From the NCBI GenBank assembly GCA_002708765.1, contig PAPD01000002.1:1-38240 (forward strand): a DNA stretch of 38,240 nt. Reading direction: 5' to 3'. The notes beneath the pieces were generated by a model. That model was given only the letters and a program-made list of their open reading frames with translations, made no database searches and was not told the origin of the DNA. This document shows, in pieces, positions 18,299 through 25,233 of this stretch (positions within the stretch are counted from its first letter, which is position 1; each line of letters begins with the position of its first letter). Source of the DNA: Gammaproteobacteria bacterium. GTDB lineage: Bacteria > Pseudomonadota > Gammaproteobacteria > Pseudomonadales > Azotimanducaceae. The translations under genes and the position numbers were made by a program.

Positions 18299-19619
18299 TC
18301 GATCGCTCAGCAGAATAAAATCCTTTACCCATTCGCTAAAGAGCGTGGATCCGGAACGATATGGAATCGTAAACCGGATCGTGGGGATGACTATAGAAGC
18401 CATAGGTCTCAACGCTCCTCTCGGATCTATATGCGTAATTGAAAATGCAGATAGATCAAGAACCGAGGCACAAATCGTCGGCTTCACCGAAGAAGCCGTA
18501 CTTATGATGTCGTTTTCGGGTACTACAGGAATCGAACCTGAGGCGAGAGTATATATAAGCAATCCATCTGACGTCGCGATGGTTGGCGAAAACGCCTTAG
18601 GAAGAGTTATAAATGCGCAAGGATTGCCAATTGACGAAAACAAGCACATTTTCGGCCTCGAAAGAATGCCTCTCGTCAGCGACACGGTAAACCCGATGAA
18701 ACGGCGACCTATAGACAAAAAATTCGACGTCGGAATCAGAGCAATTAACAGCCTCCTTACCCTCGGATGCGGCCAGAGAATTGGTCTAATTGCAGGAAGT
18801 GGAGTCGGCAAATCAGTACTCCTTGGAATGATGACAAAGTTTTCTGTAGCGGACGTTATCGTCATAGGGCTTATAGGAGAAAGAGGTAGGGAGGTTAAAG
18901 AATTTATTGAAATGAATCTTGGCACTGCTGGCTTAAGAAGATCCGTAGTAGTGGCCGCTCCGTCGGACAATTCCCCACTTCTTCGTATACGAGCCTCCAA
19001 TCTGGCACATTCCTACGCAGAATTCTTCAGGAAAAAAGGGAAAAACGTACTGTTACTTGTTGATAGCCTCTCAAGGGTTGCCCATGCACAAAGAGAAATT
19101 GGTCTCGCCGTAGGGGAAGCCCCGACGACGAAGGGCTATCCACCCTCTGTATTTAGCCTCTTGCCAAAACTTATCGAAAGAACCGGGACTGGCGAGGCGT
19201 CAGAAGGAACAATTACCGCCATATATACTGTTTTGGCTGAAGGAGACGACCTTAATGACCCGATAGTGGATATTGCCAGGGCGTCACTGGACGGACAGAT
19301 ATCTCTGGACAGAGATCTAGCAGATGCGGGGCACTTTCCTGCCATCGACATATCCGGATCCGTGTCCCGTCTAATGCCTTTACTAACAGAAAAAGATCAT
19401 CAGCAACTGGCCCTAAATTTTCGTCGTATGTGGTCGATTTATGAAGAGAACAAGGACCTGATTCGAGTGGGCGCGTATCAGGTAGGAGCTGACCCGGAAC
19501 TTGATCGGGCAATGATAAAAAGAGAGGAAGTTATGTCTTTTTTACAGCAGGACATGCATGAATCAGCAAAAATCGAGCAATCAGTATCAAGACTCGAGGA
19601 GCTTCTCCATGCGAACTAG
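18291..19619 (+). CDS. fliI: Flagellum-specific export ATPase FliI
   Basis: FliI is the F1-beta-like ATPase of the flagellar type III export apparatus. The 442 residues include Walker A GSGVGKS (169-175), GERGREVKEFIE (196-207), Walker B VLLLVDSLSR (253-262), and the family signatures REIGLAVGEAPTTKGYPPSVFSLLPKL and EGDDLNDPI. The ATG overlaps the end of fliH, and the last 11 bases overlap fliJ, so fliH-fliI-fliJ are translationally coupled. All catalytic residues that can be checked are present. Confidence 0.97.
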   Translation: MFDRSLSRIKSFTHSLKSVDPERYGIVNRIVGMTIEAIGLNAPLGSICVIENADRSRTEAQIVGFTEEAVLMMSFSGTTGIEPEARVYISNPSDVAMVGENALGRVINAQGLPIDENKHIFGLERMPLVSDTVNPMKRRPIDKKFDVGIRAINSLLTLGCGQRIGLIAGSGVGKSVLLGMMTKFSVADVIVIGLIGERGREVKEFIEMNLGTAGLRRSVVVAAPSDNSPLLRIRASNLAHSYAEFFRKKGKNVLLLVDSLSRVAHAQREIGLAVGEAPTTKGYPPSVFSLLPKLIERTGTGEASEGTITAIYTVLAEGDDLNDPIVDIARASLDGQISLDRDLADAGHFPAIDISGSVSRLMPLLTEKDHQQLALNFRRMWSIYEENKDLIRVGAYQVGADPELDRAMIKREEVMSFLQQDMHESAKIEQSVSRLEELLHAN

Positions 19620-20076
19620 AGATAAACGGGTGCTCTGGCAATTTCTTGGAGGAAAAGCCTCAAAAAGCCTTGAAAAAGAAAGGCAAGGTCTCGCTCAGCT
19701 GGAAACAGAGATCAACAGCATCGGACTCAATATCGAAAAAATGTGCGATATGAAAAAGTTGTATCTGCAAAGCCTGGCCTCGGATAGTCAGAAAAAGCTC
19801 CCCGCAAACAGGGTCAGAGTAATTCAGACCTTCATCCATAGACTCGACGAAGCTACACAGATCGCTAGTGACCAGAAGGAAAACCTGGAAAGGCAGAGCA
19901 CTCTCATAAGATCCCGTTGCATTCAATATCGCATTGAAGAACAGAAATATGCATCTCTTTACGATAAAAACAGCCTGGAGCTAAGAGAACTTGATAAATC
20001 TCTGGAACAGAAAGAAAGCGATCATATGTCACAATCAAGGTGGTTCCATTCCAGGAAAGATTCTACCTTCGGATAA
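19609..20076 (+). CDS. fliJ: Flagellar export coiled-coil protein FliJ
   Basis: The 155-residue protein is almost entirely helical and charged, as expected for FliJ, the stalk-like coiled coil that sits in the FliI ring and links it to FlhA. Sequence conservation is weak, so the name relies mainly on size, coiled-coil character and position directly after fliI. The ATG at 19609 has GAGGAG 7 bases upstream (19596-19601). A longer in-frame start at 19558 would overlap fliI further without a better Shine-Dalgarno sequence. Confidence 0.85.
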   Translation: MRTRDKRVLWQFLGGKASKSLEKERQGLAQLETEINSIGLNIEKMCDMKKLYLQSLASDSQKKLPANRVRVIQTFIHRLDEATQIASDQKENLERQSTLIRSRCIQYRIEEQKYASLYDKNSLELRELDKSLEQKESDHMSQSRWFHSRKDSTFG

Positions 20077-20086
20077 GCTCGGGGAT

Positions 20087-20102
20087 TGGCATAAAACTTG
20101 CC
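20087..20102 (+). promoter_or_regulatory. Candidate sigma-54 promoter for fliK-fliO
   Basis: TGGCATAAAACTTGCC lies in the 62-base gap between fliJ and fliK. It has GG and GC 10 bases apart and keeps TGGCA and TTGC of the sigma-54 consensus. A start near 20113 would give a 5' leader of about 26 bases before the fliK ATG. The same bases form a short TGGCA...TGCCA dyad, so a chance hairpin is the competing reading. Confidence 0.6.
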
Positions 20103-20138
20103 ATATGATTCTACAAAAGTTTTATGTAGTGACAGAAG

Positions 20139-21725
20139 ATGAACAACGAAATAACCTTTCTATTGAACTCAGGTGGAGAGAACAAATCGCCCGACCAGAA
20201 TCCAGGCTCACAACCATCTGATTTTGTTAATTTTTTTAAAGATGAAATAAACAGGAAATCTGGGTCAGCACAAATTGTAAAAGAGAATCCAGATTCGCAG
20301 GAACCCGGTTTATCAGCCGAAGAGGAATCAAAAGAGGCAACTAATATCTCCCTGATCGGCAAGGAATTGCCGAAACTAGAACTCCATAAAAAAGGACTTG
20401 CCATCGGGCGGCTAATACTAACACCCAAAGCCTCACCCGTTTCAAACAAAAGCTTGAATGAATTTATCCGGAATCAGACAACAGATCAGGGTAAGAATAT
20501 GCCTCGGAAAACCGGACATCCATTTTCGAACAAAAATCAGAGCGCAGAACTGGAAAACCTGAAGGCAAAACCAGAAAAAATAGCGGTGGATCCGGGTTTA
20601 ATCAAGAAGGATTTTCTAGAATCCGCGCTCTCTGCCAATAAACGAGAAGCAGAAACGTTAGATAGAATAGCCGCTCAACCAACAAACCTGTCCAATGAAG
20701 CGGCGCAAAAAAAACTTCATGTCTCTTCTGAACAAAGTAAAAAGCCAATTAACGCCATTTTCGAATCTTTTGAAAGACAATTAAACTCGCGCCTGGCGAT
20801 TGTAAATTCTAGTCTGGTGAATCAAAAAACGGCGGGAAACACGGAACAGACAGAAACATTAAAGAAGTCTTTTGAAGAACTATCCGAGACCATAAAAAAA
20901 TCACGCTCTGACGCCACAGAACGAAAAATTAATTCCGGTTCGGCTGAGCGGAACTTATCGACAAAGATCCCGGCAGAACCCTCCCTAAAAAACTCTGTTC
21001 ATAATTCAAGGATAGCGCGCAAAATTAACTCAGCGAGACTTGAGAGCCAGCTCAAGAACTTAACACCTGACAATAAAACAGAGAAGAGTGGTTCAAAAAA
21101 ACCCGATATCGATCAATTGCTCAGTGCCTACGCAAATCAGGATAAGCCTCACTCCATAACAAATGGGAAGGCGCCAATCAGGGGAACCGAGAATCAGAGC
21201 CAGAGCTTTAAAGAAGGGCTTGCGTCCGTTGAAAGCAAAGCAGAATCGCGAAATTTCGTCAGAGAAACGATTACGAATACAAGTCCAAACCAACCTCAAT
21301 CGAGTCAATTCGAAAGCGTAATTCAGAAGTTTTCCGATGCACTCAGCATGCGGCTGATCAGCGCTGTTCAACAAAACCAATGGAACCTACAGCTAAAACT
21401 CAACCCTGCCTCTCTGGGTGAAATTAACGTTACACTGGATTTTAACGAAGGAAACCTCGAAGGAAAGCTTTACGCGACTGAGGAAACCACCAGGACACTC
21501 CTCCAGGAAAGTTTGTCACGACTCAAATTCGGACTTAAGGAAAATCTGGAGAACTACCAGGCAATCGATGTATTCATCGGAGATAAGAAAGATCATCCGG
21601 ACAACCAGAATAAAACACCTAAATCTATGAATGAGACGCAGGAGATCGATTTAAGTGAAGAAATCGCTTCGAAAACGCAATTAGCGCGCACGATTAGTTC
21701 CGGCAGGATTGATATACAAGTATAA
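20139..21725 (+). CDS. fliK: Flagellar hook-length control protein FliK
   Basis: FliK measures hook length and triggers the export switch in FlhB. The 528-residue protein has a long polar, low-complexity N-terminal part (the molecular ruler) and the conserved Flg_hook domain at about 390-480, with NQWNLQLKLNPASLGEINVTLDF, GNLEGKLYATEETTRTLLQESLSRLKFGLKEN. The LNPxxLGxIxV motif is diagnostic. A weak AGAAG Shine-Dalgarno precedes the ATG. A putative sigma-54 promoter lies just upstream, so fliK may begin a second transcription unit inside the cluster. The partner FlhB, encoded about 9 kb downstream, carries a variant switch motif. Confidence 0.93.
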   Translation: MNNEITFLLNSGGENKSPDQNPGSQPSDFVNFFKDEINRKSGSAQIVKENPDSQEPGLSAEEESKEATNISLIGKELPKLELHKKGLAIGRLILTPKASPVSNKSLNEFIRNQTTDQGKNMPRKTGHPFSNKNQSAELENLKAKPEKIAVDPGLIKKDFLESALSANKREAETLDRIAAQPTNLSNEAAQKKLHVSSEQSKKPINAIFESFERQLNSRLAIVNSSLVNQKTAGNTEQTETLKKSFEELSETIKKSRSDATERKINSGSAERNLSTKIPAEPSLKNSVHNSRIARKINSARLESQLKNLTPDNKTEKSGSKKPDIDQLLSAYANQDKPHSITNGKAPIRGTENQSQSFKEGLASVESKAESRNFVRETITNTSPNQPQSSQFESVIQKFSDALSMRLISAVQQNQWNLQLKLNPASLGEINVTLDFNEGNLEGKLYATEETTRTLLQESLSRLKFGLKENLENYQAIDVFIGDKKDHPDNQNKTPKSMNETQEIDLSEEIASKTQLARTISSGRIDIQV

Positions 21726-21768
21726 TTGATGCACTCAAAAGCGAAAAAACGCAAAGGGGAGACATAAT

Positions 21769-22374
21769 ATGTCAGAAGTTGAAGCAGAAGAATCTGAGGG
21801 AGGAGGCAAAGGCGGCATTCTGAAGATTATTCTAATAGTCATCGGGATCCTTGTCCTAGTCGCCGGGACTGCAGTGGGAACATTATTCGTTACCGGATTT
21901 TTCGACGAAAAACCAGCCGAAGAAGACCCGGAAGTAGCGCTCGAAGAAATCGAGGCCGAACTTGAGCAGACAGAGGAAGGACTGGCCACGGGCCCTGAAC
22001 CTCTCACCGCTGAAATAGAACAGAAATTTCTGATTAGCTACTATACCTTCGCCGATGCTTTCCAGGTGAATCTGTTCGGATCAAGAAAAGTCATGCAGGT
22101 GAAACTAGGGCTCAGTACATATTACGATGAGGCGACAATGTTTAATGAGGAAGAAGGCGCTGTAGGCTGGATTCCTAGACACCTCGTCGGAATCAGGGCG
22201 GGCATCCTAAAGTCTCTCAGAAAAGTCAATGAAGAGACAATGAACACGGATGAGGGCCAGGAAGTGCTCCTTGAAGAGCTTCGCCTAGTTATCAACGAAA
22301 GTCTGGAAAAATATGAAAAAACGACGTCTGCACCGATCGAAGAAGTCTACTTTACCGAGCTCATAATACAATAG
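21769..22374 (+). CDS. fliL: Flagellar basal body-associated protein FliL
   Basis: FliL is a single-pass inner-membrane protein that associates with stators and the basal body. The 201 residues have a short acidic cytoplasmic end, one membrane segment (about 17-40), an acidic linker, and a periplasmic FliL domain with TAEIEQKFLISYYTFADAFQVNLFGSRKVMQVKLGLSTYYDE. It is unusually long and acidic between the membrane and the domain (FFDEKPAEEDPEVALEEIEAELEQTEEG). It lies between fliK and fliM, the standard position; fliM starts 6 bases after its stop codon. Confidence 0.93.
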   Translation: MSEVEAEESEGGGKGGILKIILIVIGILVLVAGTAVGTLFVTGFFDEKPAEEDPEVALEEIEAELEQTEEGLATGPEPLTAEIEQKFLISYYTFADAFQVNLFGSRKVMQVKLGLSTYYDEATMFNEEEGAVGWIPRHLVGIRAGILKSLRKVNEETMNTDEGQEVLLEELRLVINESLEKYEKTTSAPIEEVYFTELIIQ

Positions 22375-22379
22375 GGCAA

Positions 22380-23366
22380 ATGATGTCAGAAAAAGAAGAG
22401 CCATTATTATCACCCGAAGAACTTAGCGCGATCGAGGACATGGTCGCCGAAGGCAAGTTCGAAGGAGAAACCTTTGGCTACAATCCAGATGCCGAGGCTA
22501 TTTCTATAGCCCGGAACGAAGAAAACCTTGGAGCTAGCTCCGTCGCTATCGCCCAGATCAACGAACGATTCCATCGGTTTTTCAGGACCAGGATGCTCAC
22601 AGAACTAGACTACAACCCTCGCCTTTCGGTCGCTGAACCTAAATTGCAGCAGTACACGGACTACATACACAATGTCTCCTCGCCCGCATCAATAAATGTG
22701 GTTGAACTATCTCCCCTTAAAGGAGAAGCGCTTTTCGTCATTCATCCCCAGGTCGTATTCAGCTGCCTGGACAACTGGTACGGTGGCCAGCTAAGGCCGC
22801 TGGAGGTTAACGATGAACGCGGTTTTACGGCGAACGAAAATGCGGTCATTGACACACTTTGCGAGCTTATATTCAAGTCCATGTCTGACGCCTGGGCCCC
22901 ATACGTGGATATCAATATCAAACAACTTAACCGTGATATAAATCCTTTATTTGCTAATATAGCAGCGGACGAAGAATCAGTAGTAGTTAACCGTTTCGAA
23001 TTAAGGCTACCTGATGAATCAGTGGAGGCTTATATAGATGCGGTATACACGTATCAAAGCCTTAATCTTCAGAGAGATCTTTTGCGAAGCAGAATGCAGA
23101 CCCATGACGCCGACCAGAAATGGGCAGATAGGCTGGAAAGCTCCATATCCGACGTTGATTTCAAGGTCTTTGTCAGTGGCGGAGTGCTGGACGTCTCGGT
23201 CGATGAACTTTCAAAACTAGCGGTGGGAGATACACTGGCCTTCGACCCTCCCGAAAAGGCCGAAGTTAAAGTTAACGGATTTCCGCTATTTTCCGCAGAT
23301 ATCGGGATTTCGGGGAGTAGAGTAGCAGTCAAGCTTGAAGAAACCATTTTAAGAGGTGAAAACTAG
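22380..23366 (+). CDS. fliM: Flagellar motor switch protein FliM
   Basis: FliM forms the wall of the C ring and binds CheY-P. The 328-residue protein begins with an acidic segment ending LLSPEELSAIEDMVAEG, where the LSPEE/LSQEE type motif is the CheY-binding region. It continues with the CheC-like middle domain (LGASSVAIAQINERFHRFFRTRMLTELDYNPRLSV, KGEALFVIHPQVVFSCLDNWYGG) and a C-terminal SpoA domain. Two adjacent ATG codons (22380 and 22383) are possible starts. The stop codon is followed at once by the fliN ATG. Confidence 0.96.
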   Translation: MMSEKEEPLLSPEELSAIEDMVAEGKFEGETFGYNPDAEAISIARNEENLGASSVAIAQINERFHRFFRTRMLTELDYNPRLSVAEPKLQQYTDYIHNVSSPASINVVELSPLKGEALFVIHPQVVFSCLDNWYGGQLRPLEVNDERGFTANENAVIDTLCELIFKSMSDAWAPYVDINIKQLNRDINPLFANIAADEESVVVNRFELRLPDESVEAYIDAVYTYQSLNLQRDLLRSRMQTHDADQKWADRLESSISDVDFKVFVSGGVLDVSVDELSKLAVGDTLAFDPPEKAEVKVNGFPLFSADIGISGSRVAVKLEETILRGEN

Positions 23367-23714
23367 ATGAGCGAAAATGAAACAGACCAGGAAGTCGAGG
23401 AACAGGTCCCCGAAGCCACAGAAGAAACAGAGGGAACCAGCGAAAATTTCCAAGGAATCGATCAGAACGTTGTTAAATCGATACCTATCACTTTGAATGT
23501 GGAAGTCGGCAACACCCAGCTCAAGCTGAAGGACCTGATGGCGGTAGCTCAAGGCACGGTCCTTGAACTAAATCGCAGTGTAGGCGACCTGATGGACATC
23601 AAAGTCAATGACACGGTAATAGCAAAAGGAGAGGTTGTCACAACAGCCGGGAGCAAACTGGGCATCAGGATTCTCGAAATAGTCAGCCCTATGGAAAGGA
23701 TTAGAGGAGCCTAG
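23367..23714 (+). CDS. fliN: Flagellar motor switch protein FliN
   Basis: FliN forms the base of the C ring. The 115-residue protein has an acidic N-terminal third and a SpoA domain with IPITLNVEVGNTQLKLKDLMAVAQGTVLELNRSVGDLMDIKVNDTVIAKGEVV, the standard FliN pattern. The ATG directly abuts the fliM stop codon, with the Shine-Dalgarno AGAGG at 23350-23354 inside fliM. No irregularities are seen. Confidence 0.96.
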   Translation: MSENETDQEVEEQVPEATEETEGTSENFQGIDQNVVKSIPITLNVEVGNTQLKLKDLMAVAQGTVLELNRSVGDLMDIKVNDTVIAKGEVVTTAGSKLGIRILEIVSPMERIRGA

Positions 23715-23722
23715 GAAAAACC

Positions 23723-24061
23723 TTGTCCGATAACCTTGAAACCTTTGTTTTATGGATCAGTTCAATCCTCTTAATAGCGATTCTTATCTTCGTAGTGATA
23801 TGGGCACTCAAAGTCAAGCTCCATGGAAGGGTATCTGAGGGCCATAACCCGATCCGGATAATCCAGCGAGCTCAAATCGACGCCAAACACAAAATAACAG
23901 CGCTCGAATATGAAAATCAGAAATTTCTTCTAGCTTCTGGCCCTAACTCGATGGCTTTCCTGAAAGTCGACTACCAGGGAGATAATGCAGGTAAACCAGC
24001 GCCAGAGAATTTCGAGAAGCTTTTAAATAAAGAAATTGATAATCAGGACCCTCAGGCTTAA
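23723..24061 (+). CDS. fliO: Flagellar biosynthesis protein FliO
   Basis: FliO helps assemble the FliP ring of the export gate. The 112-residue protein has one membrane segment (about 10-30, VLWISSILLIAILIFVVIWAL) and the small FliO domain with IRIIQRAQIDAKHKITALEYENQKFLLASGPNSMAFL. The start is a TTG with AGGA 6 bases upstream, just after the fliN stop. FliO is poorly conserved; the call rests on topology, domain pattern and position after fliN. Unusually, fliP does not follow; about 4.3 kb of other genes intervene. Confidence 0.87.
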   Translation: MSDNLETFVLWISSILLIAILIFVVIWALKVKLHGRVSEGHNPIRIIQRAQIDAKHKITALEYENQKFLLASGPNSMAFLKVDYQGDNAGKPAPENFEKLLNKEIDNQDPQA

Positions 24062-24096
24062 CATCCTATCTACATCCTCTAGAGAGTTATTCCCAG

Positions 24097-24813
24097 GTGA
24101 AACAGCCCGCTAACATTACCAACCAAGTTGCCCATGTCTACTACGAACTCGAGGCGTTGGTAGATGCCAACAAACTAAGAGCCTATACCAACCGGATCAG
24201 GATAGCCGAAAACTCGATGGTAGCAATGGAACTAGCCAACGCAGCATTTAATGAAAGCCGGCAGCTCCTAAACGATGCATCAACGGCTATAGTTAGAAAC
24301 AAGAAAGTCATTATCCAGCACCTTGCCGAAGATGCGGGAATGAACAATCAGCAGATCACGAACCTGGTCGATCAGGCAGAACTAGATTACCTGGAAAAAC
24401 GGTCGGGAATAAATAAGTCTGTGCTCGAAATCAACGGAAAAATGGCCGCTATCAATACAGAATTCTTGCATCTTATTGAAGAAATAATCGACACAAACGA
24501 ATTACTCCTGACAAGCAACAGAACCAATATCAGGGAAACTGACCACCTCGCTTCAAACTTTGATGAAAAAGATCATACCAAGGACCAGAATGATATCGGA
24601 ACCGAGAATCTCGCCAAACACCAAGAAATCTTTGAACTGGCCACCGAAAACCACGACGCACTGGAAGAGGTATACGATAAAGCTGCGTCTAACAAAGCGG
24701 CATTCGAAGGGCTGAGATCAAAGATCGAGATGCAGAAGGAGCAGATCGAACGACTGTGGGCCCATATAGAGGCTCAGCAAGAACTCTGTTTTGATCTGAT
24801 TAACGGCGAATAG
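24097..24813 (+). CDS. Unrecognised helical protein between fliO and flagellin
   Basis: I do not recognise this 238-residue protein. It is soluble, has no signal or membrane segment, and is almost entirely helical with long heptad-like stretches (NESRQLLNDASTAIVRNKKV, FEGLRSKIEMQKEQIERLWA). Starting 35 bases after fliO and ending 420 bases before the flagellin gene, it could be a late-export chaperone of the FlgN/FliT/FliS kind or a regulator of the activators, but neither is supported by sequence similarity I can see. The start is a GTG with AGAGAG about 10 bases upstream. Codon use is like its neighbours, so it looks like a genuine member of the cluster. Confidence 0.75.
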   Translation: MKQPANITNQVAHVYYELEALVDANKLRAYTNRIRIAENSMVAMELANAAFNESRQLLNDASTAIVRNKKVIIQHLAEDAGMNNQQITNLVDQAELDYLEKRSGINKSVLEINGKMAAINTEFLHLIEEIIDTNELLLTSNRTNIRETDHLASNFDEKDHTKDQNDIGTENLAKHQEIFELATENHDALEEVYDKAASNKAAFEGLRSKIEMQKEQIERLWAHIEAQQELCFDLINGE

Positions 24814-24832
24814 AGAAAGATTAACCTTTCTC
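24813..24832 (+). other. Hairpin after the fliK-fliO-orf unit
   Basis: GAGAAAG at 24813-24819 and CTTTCTC at 24826-24832 form a perfect 7-bp stem with a 6-base loop directly after the stop codon. No U-tract follows, so it is a weak candidate terminator or an mRNA 3' stabilising stem rather than a clear intrinsic terminator. Confidence 0.35.
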
Positions 24833-24904
24833 GCTAGAAAAAAAGCTTTAAATTCCAAACAGAAAACATGTTTTTAATCCAACAAGGAAAATTACCACCG
24901 CTTT

Positions 24905-25079
24905 TTGCCGGTTCCGGCAGAATTCCGGCAAACTTTCTCCCTTGAAGACAAGACCTGATCCGCCCTACCCCTTCAGAAAATTCCGATGAACGCTCTGTTC
25001 CGGCAAAACTACTCCATATAACGGCAAACAAAGTCCCTAATATTTCTATAACGGCAAGATTCAGGCACCTCTCTGCCGG
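24905..25079. repeat. Cluster of CGGCA motifs upstream of the flagellin gene
   Basis: Within the 420-base gap before the flagellin gene, the core CGGCA or its complement TGCCG occurs seven times: 24905-24911, 24914-24919, 24925-24931, 24998-25006, 25022-25027, 25052-25057 and 25074-25079. Flanks are alike (TTCCGGCAA, TAACGGCAA). The cluster sits upstream of a candidate sigma-28 promoter. The core resembles, from memory, Caulobacter ftr sites bound by FlbD, so these may be operators or enhancers for the FlrC/FlbD-like protein. Binding is inference. Confidence 0.6.
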
Positions 25080-25115
25080 TCCACCGAAGAAACAGCAAAA
25101 AATGGCCCCCCTGAC

Positions 25116-25142
25116 TAAAGAAGCTGTTTAGAACCCCGACTT
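25116..25142 (+). promoter_or_regulatory. Candidate sigma-28 promoter of the first flagellin gene
   Basis: TAAAG at 25116 and CCCGACTT at 25135-25142 match the FliA pattern TAAA-N15-GCCGATAA with correct 15-base spacing and the key CCGA core. The -10 tail CTT differs from consensus, but the second flagellin gene has the same CCGACTT. The predicted start near 25150 leaves a leader of about 85 bases, ending in a strong GGAGG at 25222-25226 before the ATG. Confidence 0.5.
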
Positions 25143-25233
25143 CAAGTATGTCGCTATTGGGCGGCCAAGCGAACAAACAGGAGGACCTGCTTGGTCGCCT
25201 AGCAACTTAACTTAACTCTTTGGAGGACTAAAA

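Noticed and set aside
19558-19608. Longer fliJ with 17 extra N-terminal residues
   Set aside because: The extension lies inside fliI and lacks a better ribosome site; the ATG at 19609 has GAGGAG at ideal spacing.
25053-25069. Sigma-54 promoter for the first flagellin gene (CGGCAAGATTCAGGCA)
   Set aside because: Spacing is right, but the -12 TT is AG and the -24 T is C; the bases are better explained as part of the CGGCA cluster, with a sigma-28 match closer to the gene.
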